6,956 bases of DNA from an uncultured Gemmatimonadota bacterium (GTDB lineage Bacteria > Gemmatimonadota > Gemmatimonadetes > Gemmatimonadales > Gemmatimonadaceae): positions 1 through 6,956 of the forward strand of contig CAITQY010000383.1 in assembly GCA_903894655.1 (NCBI GenBank), written 5' to 3'. The translations under genes and the position numbers were made by a program. The number at the start of each line of letters is the position of its first letter. The stretch's first letter is position 1. Positions 1-6,956 of the stretch are shown one piece after another. A model generated the notes under the pieces. The model did not search any database. It was not told the origin of the DNA and saw only the letters and a program-made list of their open reading frames with translations.

Positions 1-428
1 CGAAACAGCGAGAGCGCGTCGTACAGCGCGAGGCCGGTGCGCACCTTCCAGAGCGGCACACGGGCGCCCCGATACACCGGCCATGTAAAGGCCAGCGGGC
101 GCACCAGATGCGGGGCGAGCTCCAGCAACAGCCGCCGTTCGCGGCTCGATTCGAACACGAGCCCGATGTGGCCGTGCTCGAGATAGCGCACGCCCCCGTG
201 CACGAGGCGCGATGACCGGCTGGAGGTGCCGCTCGCAAAGTCGTCGCGCTCCACCAGCGCGGTCCGAAATCCCGCCAGCGCCGCCTCGCGCGCTACCCCC
301 GCTCCCGTAATGCCACCACCCACGATGAGCATGTCGAATGGCTCGGCCGCCAGTGCCGCCAGCGACGCCTGTCGCGTCGCCACCGCGATTGGGCTCGGAG
401 ATGCTGGAGTTTCCTTCGGTGCGGGCAT
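1..428 (-). CDS. glpD: FAD-dependent glycerol-3-phosphate dehydrogenase, N-terminal part (truncated by window edge)
   Basis: The first 142 codons of a flavoprotein read leftward from the ATG at 428-426 and leave the window still open. Visible motifs are a Rossmann FAD-binding loop IVGGGITGAG (residues 35-44), an acidic residue ending the second strand (ALVERDDF, 57-64), and the GlpD-family block SSRSSRLVHGGVRYLE (69-84). These are followed by the SSRERRLLLELAPHLVRPL region typical of bacterial GlpD. Known family role: membrane-associated oxidation of sn-glycerol 3-phosphate to dihydroxyacetone phosphate, passing electrons to quinone. The start is well fixed, because an in-frame TAG lies 12 codons upstream (464-462) with no other start codon between. 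A GAGGG lies 13 nt before the ATG, a rather long spacing. About 30 Ala/Pro/Ser-rich residues precede the FAD domain. The gene is divergent from fadI. A related FAD-dependent oxidoreductase cannot be fully excluded because the catalytic C-terminal half is not visible. Confidence 0.87.
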   Translation of the reverse strand, partial: MPAPKETPASPSPIAVATRQASLAALAAEPFDMLIVGGGITGAGVAREAALAGFRTALVERDDFASGTSSRSSRLVHGGVRYLEHGHIGLVFESSRERRLLLELAPHLVRPLAFTWPVYRGARVPLWKVRTGLALYDALSLF

Positions 429-489
429 TGTTGCAGAGTTGCCCTCGGAACCCTCGCCGCGCTAGGGGATTGACCATTACCTTCGGCTG
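429..489. promoter_or_regulatory. Divergent intergenic region between the glpD-like gene and fadI
   Basis: These 61 bp separate two divergently transcribed genes, so promoters for both probably lie here or reach into the opposite 5' coding ends. I could not find a convincing -35/-10 pair on either strand. A CCCTCG hexamer is repeated with a 9-bp period (442-447 and 451-456); read on the minus strand these are GAGGG Shine-Dalgarno-like sites for the glpD-like gene. The AGGGGAT at 464-470 lies 19-20 nt before the fadI ATG, too far for a standard ribosome binding site. The regulatory role is inferred from layout only. Confidence 0.4.
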
Positions 490-1785
490 ATGCCCACCTT
501 TGGAACTGGCCGTCGTGTGGCCATCGTCGCCGGCGTTCGTACGCCGTTCGCGCGCTCAGGAACGGTCCTCAAGGACTACACGGCCATCGACCTCGGCAAG
601 CTGGCCGTCGCTGAATTGGTGCAACGCACCGCCCTCGACGGCGCGTCGGTCGACCTGCTCGTGTTCGGGACCGTCGTGCAGTCGGTCGTCGCGCCGAACA
701 TTGCCCGTGAAGTGTCGCTGCTGCCGCACTTTCCGAAAACGCTGCAGGCCTACACCGTGTCGCGCGCCTGCGCCTCGGCGAATCAGGCCATCACCGATGC
801 CGCCGATCAGATCGCGTTGGGGCACGCCCACGTGGCGATCGCTGGCGGCGCCGAGTCGCTGACACAGGTGCCGATTCTGCATTCGCGTGGGATGAGCGAT
901 GTGCTGGTGGCCGCATCGAAGGCCAAGTCGCTGTCGCAACGTCTGGGGATCCTCGCGCAGCTCCGCCCGAAAGATTTCATCCCGATCACGCCGGCGATCG
1001 CCGAGCCGAGTACCGGCGAGTCGATGGGGCAGTCGGCCGACAAGATGGCCAAGTTGAACGGCATCACGCGCGAGTCGCAGGACCGCTTTGCGTTGCGCTC
1101 GCACATGAATGCCGCCGCTGGCACCGACGACGGACGGCTGACGGCCGAGATCGTGCCGGTACCGGCGCCACCGAAGTTCGAGAGCATCGTCGCGACCGAC
1201 AACGGCGTGCGACGCGATTCCACCTACGAGCAGCTCTCGGCGCTCAAGCCGGTGTTCGACCGCCAGTACGGCAGCGTCACGGCGGGCAATGCGTCGCCGC
1301 TCACTGATGGCGGGGCGGCGGTATTGCTCATGTCCGAGGAGCGGGCTAAGGCGCTGGGCTACACGCCGCTCGCGTACATCCGGTCGTATGCGTACGCGGC
1401 CGTGGACCCGGCCGAACAGCTGTTGCAGGCACCGGTGCTGGCCGCGCCGATCGCGCTGGCGCGGGCGGGCCTCACGCTCGGCGACATCGATCTCATCGAG
1501 ATGCACGAAGCGTTCGCGGCGCAGGTGCTGAGCAACATTCAGGGATTGGCGTCGAAGACGTGGGCGGCGCGCGCCGGGTTGAGTAAGCCAGTGGGTGACG
1601 TTGACTTCGAAAAGCTCAACGTGATGGGCGGCTCGCTATCCATCGGTCATCCGTTCGGGGCCACGGGCGCCCGCGTGCTGACCACGCTATGCAACGAGCT
1701 GGCGCGCCGTGGCAAGCAGTTCGGCATGCTCACCGTGTGCGCCGCCGGCGGGATGGGTCACGCCATGATCGTGGAGCGCGCATGA
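490..1785 (+). CDS. fadI: 3-ketoacyl-CoA thiolase FadI (acetyl-CoA C-acyltransferase)
   Basis: A 431-residue thiolase, the usual length for FadI. It catalyses the last step of beta-oxidation: CoA-dependent cleavage of 3-ketoacyl-CoA into acetyl-CoA and a shortened acyl-CoA, in the cytoplasm. All catalytic motifs are present: the nucleophile Cys94 in VSRACAS (90-96), His339 in EMHEAFAAQ (337-345), His387 in GHPFGATGAR (386-395) and Cys417 in CAAGGMG (417-423). The early block AIVAGVRTPFAR (11-22) and VVAPNIARE (66-74) match FadI rather than a biosynthetic acetoacetyl-CoA thiolase. The ATG at 490 gives the expected N-terminus, and an in-frame TAG at 463-465 limits extension. No Shine-Dalgarno sequence sits at normal distance. 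The stop TGA overlaps the ATG of fadJ (ATGA, 1782-1785), which implies coupled translation and matched amounts of the two subunits of one complex. In known FadIJ systems this gene is the beta subunit. Confidence 0.95.
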   Translation: MPTFGTGRRVAIVAGVRTPFARSGTVLKDYTAIDLGKLAVAELVQRTALDGASVDLLVFGTVVQSVVAPNIAREVSLLPHFPKTLQAYTVSRACASANQAITDAADQIALGHAHVAIAGGAESLTQVPILHSRGMSDVLVAASKAKSLSQRLGILAQLRPKDFIPITPAIAEPSTGESMGQSADKMAKLNGITRESQDRFALRSHMNAAAGTDDGRLTAEIVPVPAPPKFESIVATDNGVRRDSTYEQLSALKPVFDRQYGSVTAGNASPLTDGGAAVLLMSEERAKALGYTPLAYIRSYAYAAVDPAEQLLQAPVLAAPIALARAGLTLGDIDLIEMHEAFAAQVLSNIQGLASKTWAARAGLSKPVGDVDFEKLNVMGGSLSIGHPFGATGARVLTTLCNELARRGKQFGMLTVCAAGGMGHAMIVERA

Positions 1786-3941
1786 CTGACCTGTTGATGG
1801 AAGACGCCGTTACCGGCGTGTCGCTGTCGGTGCACGATGGCGTGGCGACGATTCGCTACGACCAGCCCCACTCGCCGGTGAACACGTTGAACACGCGCGT
1901 GGGGCCGGTGTTCGAGCAGATCTTCGCGCGCATCGAGCAGGATGCCTCGATCGTGGGCGCGATGCTGGTGAGCGGCAAGCCCGACACCTGGATTGCCGGT
2001 GCCGACATCGAGGAGTTGCGGCGTGTCACGACGCCCGAAGCAGCCGAAGCGCTGTCGCGTGTCGGTCAGCAGCTGTTGAATCGTCTGGCGGCAATGCCCA
2101 AGCCCTTCATTGCGGCGATACATGGCGCAGCGCTGGGCGGCGGTCTGGAGATCGCGCTGGCCTGTCGCTACCGCATTGCGACCGATCATCCGAAAACCGT
2201 GCTGGCCCTGCCGGAAGTGCAGCTTGGATTGCTGCCGGGCGCCGGTGGCACGCAGCGCTTACCGCGCACGGTGGGGTTACAAGCCGCGCTCGACATGGTC
2301 CTGACCGGCCGGAACATCCGGGCCAGAAAGGCGTGGCAAATGGGGCTCGTGCACGAGCTGGTGCATCCGTCGGTTCTGTACGAGGTCGCAGCCAAACGCG
2401 TGCACGCGTTGGCTCGTGGAGAGGCCACGCCGGTTCGGGCGCGCGCGCGCGGTGTGCGGGACGTGCTGCTGGAGGACAACGCGCTCGGTCGCACGATCGT
2501 GTTCCGGCAGGCGCGTGCCACGGTGCTCAAGAAGACGCGCGGACAGTATCCCGCACCGCTGGCGGCGCTCGAGGCGATCCAAGCCGGGTTTCTGCATGGG
2601 CCGGAGACGGGCCTTCTCGAAGAAGCGCGGAGTTTTGGTCAACTCGCCGTGAGCGAGGTGAGCCGCGAGTTGGTGTCGATCTTCTTCGCTACGACGGCGC
2701 TCAAGAAGGACACCGGACTCCCCAATGGTGTGACCGCCGATCCCGTGCGTGTGCGCAAGATCGGCGTGCTCGGTGCCGGCTTCATGGGGGCCGGCATTGC
2801 CACGGTGGCGGTGCAGGCGGGCACGCTCGTGCGAATGAAGGATGCGTCGCTCGATCGCGTGGCGGCGGGCTGGCGCGCGGTGCGCGAGGTGCTGCGCGAG
2901 CGCGTGAAGCGGCGGCAGCTCACGCGATTGCAGATGGACGACACCCTCTCGCTGGTGGGTGGCACTGTCGACTACAGCGGCTTTGCGAACGTCGACCTCG
3001 TGATCGAAGCGGTGTTCGAGGACCTCGCGGTGAAGCATGCGGTGTTGCGCGAGGTGCAGGCGGTGGCACCGACGGCCATCTTCGCGTCGAACACGAGTAC
3101 GATCCCGATTCGCGATATCGCGGCGGCGGCGGTGCGTCCGGAGCAGGTCGTGGGCATGCACTTCTTCTCGCCCGTCCACAAGATGCCGCTGCTCGAGGTC
3201 ATCGTGACACCCGAGACGAGCGCGCAGACCACGGCCACCGTGGTCGCCTACGGCAAGCAGATCGGCAAGACGGTGATCGTGGTGCGCGACGGACCGGGGT
3301 TTTACGTGAACCGCATTCTCGCGCCGTATCTCAACGAGAGCGGCAAGTTGCTCGACGAGGGCGCGTCGATCGACGCGGTCGATGAGGCTCTGGTCGCCTT
3401 TGGCTTTCCGGTAGGTCCGATCACACTGCTCGATGAAGTCGGTCTCGATATCGCCGGCAAGTCGGGCCCAATTATGGCGGCGGCGTTTGGCGATCGCATG
3501 CGTCCGTCGGCTACGCTGCAGCGCGTGATCGAGAGTGGTCGACTAGGGCGGAAGTCGAAGCGCGGCTTCTATCGCTACGACGGCCAGGGCAAGCGACAGG
3601 GCGTGGATCAGGGGGTGTACGCCCTCACGCCAGCCACGGGATCGCGCCGAGCGGTAGCGGCCGAGGAGATGCAGCGGCGCACCGTGCTGCCGATGCTGAA
3701 CGAAGCCGTGCGCTGCTTGGAAGACGGCATTATCCGTTCACCGCGCGACGGCGATATCGGCGCGGTGTTTGGCATCGGATTCCCGCCGTTCCGTGGTGGA
3801 CCCTTCCGATTCCTCGATGCGCTCGGCGCGGCGACCGCCGTGGCCCAGCTGGAGGCGCTCAATGCCCGCTATCCGGGACGGTACGAACCCGCCGCCCTCC
3901 TGCGTGCCAAGGCCGCCTCCGGCGCCCGATTCCATCCCTGA
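1782..3941 (+). CDS. fadJ: Multifunctional fatty acid oxidation complex alpha subunit FadJ (enoyl-CoA hydratase / 3-hydroxyacyl-CoA dehydrogenase)
   Basis: A 719-residue fusion, close to the length of E. coli FadJ. Residues 1 to about 200 form a crotonase domain, with oxyanion-hole segments AGADI (72-76) and GAALGGG (115-121) and the two catalytic glutamates Glu123 (GGLE) and Glu145 (LPEV). Residues about 325-505 form the NAD-binding 3-hydroxyacyl-CoA dehydrogenase domain, with GAGFMG (331-336), SNTST (436-440), catalytic His460 in HFFSPV and its partner Glu472. Residues from about 506 on hold the dehydrogenase C-terminal domain, with PGFYVNR (505-511) and Asn510, then a second, degenerate copy. 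It hydrates enoyl-CoA and oxidises the 3-hydroxyacyl-CoA with NAD+, feeding FadI. The frame stays open upstream to 1689, but that stretch lies inside fadI. The ATG at 1782 overlaps the fadI stop and has GGAG at 1773-1776, 5 nt away, so I take it as the true start. The family may also carry epimerase activity; that is not decidable here. Confidence 0.95.
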   Translation: MTDLLMEDAVTGVSLSVHDGVATIRYDQPHSPVNTLNTRVGPVFEQIFARIEQDASIVGAMLVSGKPDTWIAGADIEELRRVTTPEAAEALSRVGQQLLNRLAAMPKPFIAAIHGAALGGGLEIALACRYRIATDHPKTVLALPEVQLGLLPGAGGTQRLPRTVGLQAALDMVLTGRNIRARKAWQMGLVHELVHPSVLYEVAAKRVHALARGEATPVRARARGVRDVLLEDNALGRTIVFRQARATVLKKTRGQYPAPLAALEAIQAGFLHGPETGLLEEARSFGQLAVSEVSRELVSIFFATTALKKDTGLPNGVTADPVRVRKIGVLGAGFMGAGIATVAVQAGTLVRMKDASLDRVAAGWRAVREVLRERVKRRQLTRLQMDDTLSLVGGTVDYSGFANVDLVIEAVFEDLAVKHAVLREVQAVAPTAIFASNTSTIPIRDIAAAAVRPEQVVGMHFFSPVHKMPLLEVIVTPETSAQTTATVVAYGKQIGKTVIVVRDGPGFYVNRILAPYLNESGKLLDEGASIDAVDEALVAFGFPVGPITLLDEVGLDIAGKSGPIMAAAFGDRMRPSATLQRVIESGRLGRKSKRGFYRYDGQGKRQGVDQGVYALTPATGSRRAVAAEEMQRRTVLPMLNEAVRCLEDGIIRSPRDGDIGAVFGIGFPPFRGGPFRFLDALGAATAVAQLEALNARYPGRYEPAALLRAKAASGARFHP

Positions 3942-3979
3942 CCCACGCTCGTCGGCGCACGAGGGTCGGGCACGTGGGT
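3940..3979 (+). terminator. Possible stem-loop after fadJ (weak terminator candidate)
   Basis: ACCCACG (3941-3947) and CGTGGGT (3973-3979) are perfect 7-bp inverted arms. Nested inside is CTCGT (3948-3952) / ACGAG (3959-3963) around a 6-nt loop; an unpaired stretch, 3964-3972, remains on the right side. The first arm begins in the last base of the fadJ stop codon. No T-tract follows (the next bases are ATATTCC), so it is not a canonical intrinsic terminator. Position directly after an operon end is the main support. Confidence 0.3.
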
Positions 3980-3984
3980 ATATT
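3979..3984 (+). promoter_or_regulatory. -10-like TATATT upstream of the proline dehydrogenase gene
   Basis: TATATT in the context GTGGGTATATTCC differs by one base from the TATAAT -10 consensus and stands out as an A+T patch in very G+C-rich sequence. It lies 87 bp before the proline dehydrogenase ATG, in the only sizeable gap between plus-strand genes. No recognisable -35 is present 17 bp upstream (that position reads CGCACG), and the upstream TG is two bases, not one, from the hexamer. The promoter role is inferred; the motif also overlaps the right arm of the stem-loop. Confidence 0.3.
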
Positions 3985-4070
3985 CCTGCTGTCGTTCGGT
4001 GACGTCCCGGCGGTGTTCCCGTCGGTCACGCGCGATCCCTCCCTGCTGAACTCCGCGTCTCCGCTCCGAA

Positions 4071-5000
<930 letters not shown>

Positions 5001-5068
5001 CCGAACATCACGGACACCACCTTCCCGCCGATCATGACGCGGGAGACGAGCGTACGCTGGGCGGCTAC

Positions 5069-5350
5069 ATGGCCGTCCACAAGCGTCCTGCCGCCTTCGA
5101 AGGCGTGGATGGCCACGCGTACTCCGCGGACATCCTTACCGATACAACCGGCGACCGCTCGGCGCCTTGGGGTGCGTACCTGATGTTCGTCAAATGGGGT
5201 TTCGGTGAACCGGAAGTGCAGGGACATCTCGAAACCGGTTTCCTCATCACCGGTGCCAGCGAAGCCGTCGTGCGCCATCAGCTGGGCAGCATGGCGCTCG
5301 GGACGGTCAAGGCCACGCTCGACGGGTTGATCCGGGGCCAGACGCCGTGA
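5069..5350 (+). CDS. Unrecognised 93-residue protein, translationally coupled to rsgA
   Basis: I do not recognise this protein. From the ATG at 5069 it encodes 93 residues starting MAVHKRPAAFEG, with third codon positions dominated by G or C as in its neighbours, which supports a real gene. It has no signal peptide, no long hydrophobic segment and no cysteine. Alternating hydrophobic stretches (HAYSADIL, WGAYLMFVKWG, GHLETGFLITGAS) suggest three or four beta strands, followed by one amphipathic helix (EAVVRHQLGSMALGTVKATL), so probably a small soluble alpha/beta domain. The frame is open further upstream into the proline dehydrogenase gene, but there is no ATG, GTG or TTG in frame between that gene's stop and 5069. 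The Shine-Dalgarno match is weak (GGGCGG at 5059-5064). It lies 68 bp after the proline dehydrogenase stop, and its TGA overlaps the GTG start of rsgA. An overlapping minus-strand frame across the same bases has no recognisable protein features. Confidence 0.72.
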   Translation: MAVHKRPAAFEGVDGHAYSADILTDTTGDRSAPWGAYLMFVKWGFGEPEVQGHLETGFLITGASEAVVRHQLGSMALGTVKATLDGLIRGQTP

Positions 5351-6270
5351 CCGATGGGACCCTTGATGGCGTGGTCATGCAGGGCACCGGCGGCATCTGG
5401 CAGGTGCGCACCGACGATGGCGTGTTGTTCGACGTCTCGCTCCGCGGGCGGCTGAAGCACGAAGCGCACGGTTCCCTCAAGCTCGCCGTCGGCGATCGCG
5501 TCACGATCGACCGTGTGGCGGACAGCGATTCGTGGGCGATCGACCGCATTCATCCGCGGCGCAGCAAGCTCGCGCGACGTGCGCCGGCTGGCGCGCGCGG
5601 GGAGCGCATCATCGTGGCCAATCTCGATCAGGTGCTGGTGGTGTTCGCGGCTGCACGCCCCGAGCCGCACCCGCGCATGCTCGACCGCTTTCTCGTGATC
5701 GCCGAAGCGAATGGACTCGCCGCGCGGATCATCATCAACAAGATCGACCTGGTCGACCCGAGTACGATCCGCGAACGCTTCGACGAGTTCGTAAAGGCGG
5801 GCTATCCGCTGCACCTCGTCAGCGTGGTCACCGGCGAAGGACTCGAGGATCTGCGCGACGAAGTGGCGGGAAAGGATTCGGCGCTGACCGGACCGTCCGG
5901 CGTTGGCAAGTCGTCGTTGATGAACCGATTGTTTCCGGGGCTCGATCTGCGAACGGCCGAGATCAGCGATAGCGTGAACAAGGGTCGGCACACCACCGTC
6001 GGGGCGATGTTGCATCCGCTGCCGGGCGGTGGCTTCGTGGCCGACACGCCCGGATTGCGCGAGGTCGGGCTCTGGGGTATCGACGCGCGCGAAATCGCCC
6101 AGTGCTTCCCGGAGTTCCGCCCGCTTATCCACGACTGTCGCTTCGCCGATTGTACGCACACGGTGGAACCGGAGTGTGCGATCAAGGAAGCAATTCGCCT
6201 TGGCACCGTCGGCAGAGGACGATACGAGAGCTACGTGAAGCTCCGCGAGGAGCTCGCCGAACAGGACTGA
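5347..6270 (+). CDS. rsgA: Ribosome small subunit-dependent GTPase A (RsgA/YjeQ)
   Basis: A 307-residue circularly permuted GTPase. Residues 1 to about 80 form the OB fold that contacts the 30S subunit. The GTPase motifs follow in the permuted order that defines the family: G4 NKID (131-134), G5-like SVVTGEG (159-165), G1 P-loop GPSGVGKSS (182-190), G2 in RHTTVGA (214-220) and G3 DTPGLREVGLW (233-243). The C-terminal zinc site is complete: Cys264, Cys269, His271 and Cys277 in the DCRFADCTH...EPEC block. RsgA acts late in 30S maturation, testing the decoding centre and helping release assembly factors with GTP hydrolysis. The start is a GTG at 5347 overlapping the upstream stop (GTGA). The next in-frame ATG (5377) would cut into the first OB strand, so GTG is preferred. 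Its product ends 5 bp from the stop of the convergent SDR gene. Confidence 0.97.
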   Translation: MTDGTLDGVVMQGTGGIWQVRTDDGVLFDVSLRGRLKHEAHGSLKLAVGDRVTIDRVADSDSWAIDRIHPRRSKLARRAPAGARGERIIVANLDQVLVVFAAARPEPHPRMLDRFLVIAEANGLAARIIINKIDLVDPSTIRERFDEFVKAGYPLHLVSVVTGEGLEDLRDEVAGKDSALTGPSGVGKSSLMNRLFPGLDLRTAEISDSVNKGRHTTVGAMLHPLPGGGFVADTPGLREVGLWGIDAREIAQCFPEFRPLIHDCRFADCTHTVEPECAIKEAIRLGTVGRGRYESYVKLREELAEQD

Positions 6271-6275
6271 CGGCG

Positions 6276-6956
6276 CTACTTCGAACGCACCGTGCCCAAG
6301 CCACCGTCCACGCCGTACAGTTGCCCGGTCACCCACGTGGCATCGGGGCCGAGTAGCCACGCCATGAGGCTGGCTACGTCGTCCGGCTGACCGATGCGGC
6401 CGAGGGCGTGCATGGATTGTGAGGCTTGCACGGCGGGCGCCGAGCCGGTGATGCGCGCCGTGAGTGGCGTCTCGACCAGCCCCGGGGCCACGGCATTCAC
6501 GCGGAGTCCGCGCGACGCGTAGGTGGCGGCCGCCGAAAGCACGAGGCCGTTCACACCGCCTTTGGCCGCCGCGATGGTTTCGTGATTCGACAGTCCGATG
6601 CGCGAGGCGGCGGTGCTGCACAGCACGACCGCGCCCCCATCGGGCATCACGCGGGCCGCGGCGCGGACGACACCGAATGCGCTCGTGAGATTTTGCGCGA
6701 TCGTCTGCTGAAACTCCTCGAACTTGGTAAGGTGCGCCGGCTTGAGGAGCAGCGAGCCCACGCAGTTCGTCATGCCGCCGATGCGGCCGAAGCGCTCACG
6801 CGCCAGGTCGGCCACGCGGTCGATCTCGGTCCAGTCGGTGGCGTCGCTGGTGGCGTACGCAGCCCCGAGCTCAGCGGCCAGCGCCGCCAAGGGGTCCTCG
6901 CGACGCGCCGTGAGGAAGAGCGGCGTGCCAGAGGAGGCAAGACGACGGGCAAGGGC
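6276..6956 (-). CDS. SDR-family oxidoreductase with atypical active site (N-terminus beyond window edge)
   Basis: The last 226 codons of a short-chain dehydrogenase/reductase. The frame runs open to 6956, where it begins ALARRLASSG, the helix that follows the glycine-rich cofactor loop, so about 15-20 residues including that loop are missing. The TTG at 6888-6890 is internal, not a start. Visible features, counted from the first residue in the window: NCVG (64-67) in place of the common NNAG, Asn89 in the expected tetrad position (QNLTSAF), a Ser at 114 (CSTAAS), Lys132, the VAPGLVETPL segment (156-165) and GQLYGVDGG near the C-terminus. The Tyr of the YxxxK motif reads as Ile128 (NHETIAAAK). 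Substrate and cofactor cannot be assigned. It is convergent with rsgA, so it belongs to a different transcript entering from the right. Confidence 0.93.
   Translation of the reverse strand, partial: ALARRLASSGTPLFLTARREDPLAALAAELGAAYATSDATDWTEIDRVADLARERFGRIGGMTNCVGSLLLKPAHLTKFEEFQQTIAQNLTSAFGVVRAAARVMPDGGAVVLCSTAASRIGLSNHETIAAAKGGVNGLVLSAAATYASRGLRVNAVAPGLVETPLTARITGSAPAVQASQSMHALGRIGQPDDVASLMAWLLGPDATWVTGQLYGVDGGLGTVRSK

Noticed and set aside
226..465. A 79-codon plus-strand frame opposite the glpD-like gene
   Set aside because: Low-complexity Ala/Ser/Pro translation. The minus strand of the same bases encodes the FAD-binding loop and the HGGVRYLE block.
470..498. TTGACC at 470-475 as a -35 element for fadI
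   Set aside because: The matching -10 position would fall at about 493-498 (CCCACC), inside the coding region and not -10-like.
556..1506. A 316-codon minus-strand frame opposite fadI, and a similar 300-codon frame at 2277-3179 opposite fadJ
   Set aside because: Both are Arg/His-rich mirror frames of strongly supported genes, with no recognisable motif.
5022..5045. Hairpin TTCCCGC / GCGGGAG between proline dehydrogenase and the 93-residue gene as a terminator
   Set aside because: The stem is 7 bp with one G-U pair and a 10-nt loop, with no following T-tract. In this base composition such a stem is expected by chance.
5034..5068. ATG at 5034 as the start of another small gene after proline dehydrogenase
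   Set aside because: It lies in a different frame from the plausible 93-residue gene and gives a Thr/Pro/Arg-rich translation without protein-like character.
6271..6275. A bidirectional terminator between rsgA and the SDR gene
   Set aside because: Only 5 bp separate the two stops, and I found no good stem-loop with T-tracts around them.
5278..6621. A 447-codon open frame on the minus strand across rsgA and into the SDR gene
   Set aside because: It is antisense to rsgA, which has every family motif. The translation is Arg/His-rich without domain character, as expected from a G+C-rich shadow frame, and it also crosses the SDR gene in the wrong frame.

Overview
The window is strongly G+C-rich, with G or C at most third codon positions and tightly packed genes. 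Every recognisable gene is ordinary chromosomal housekeeping or catabolism: fatty-acid beta-oxidation, glycerol-3-phosphate and proline oxidation, and ribosome assembly. I see no phage, transposon, CRISPR, tRNA or rRNA signal. The picture fits an aerobic, high-G+C Gram-negative heterotroph. Gemmatimonadota is my best guess from general impression (stand-alone proline dehydrogenase, weak Shine-Dalgarno use, gene style), but nothing in the window proves it.

Layout from left to right. (1) Positions 1-428, minus strand: the N-terminal 142 codons of a GlpD-type FAD-dependent glycerol-3-phosphate dehydrogenase, whose C-terminus lies outside the window. (2) A 61-bp divergent gap. (3) Positions 490-3941, plus strand: a two-gene beta-oxidation operon, fadI (3-ketoacyl-CoA thiolase) followed by fadJ (enoyl-CoA hydratase/3-hydroxyacyl-CoA dehydrogenase), joined by an ATGA stop/start overlap. 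(4) A 129-bp gap with a possible stem-loop and a TATATT -10-like element. (5) Positions 4071-6270, plus strand: stand-alone proline dehydrogenase, then a 93-residue protein I do not recognise, then rsgA. The last two share a GTGA overlap, so they are probably translated together. (6) Positions 6276-6956, minus strand: an SDR-family oxidoreductase converging on rsgA with only 5 bp between the stops. Its first residues lie beyond the right edge.

Functionally, the left half can be read as lipid breakdown: glpD-type dehydrogenase for the glycerol phosphate backbone and fadIJ for acyl chains, transcribed divergently. The right half mixes proline catabolism with a 30S-subunit assembly GTPase and is probably an operon of convenience. 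I did not find a novel multi-gene system. The items most worth a second look are the SDR, whose catalytic Tyr position reads as Ile in an NHETIAAAK segment, and the small unrecognised gene coupled to rsgA.
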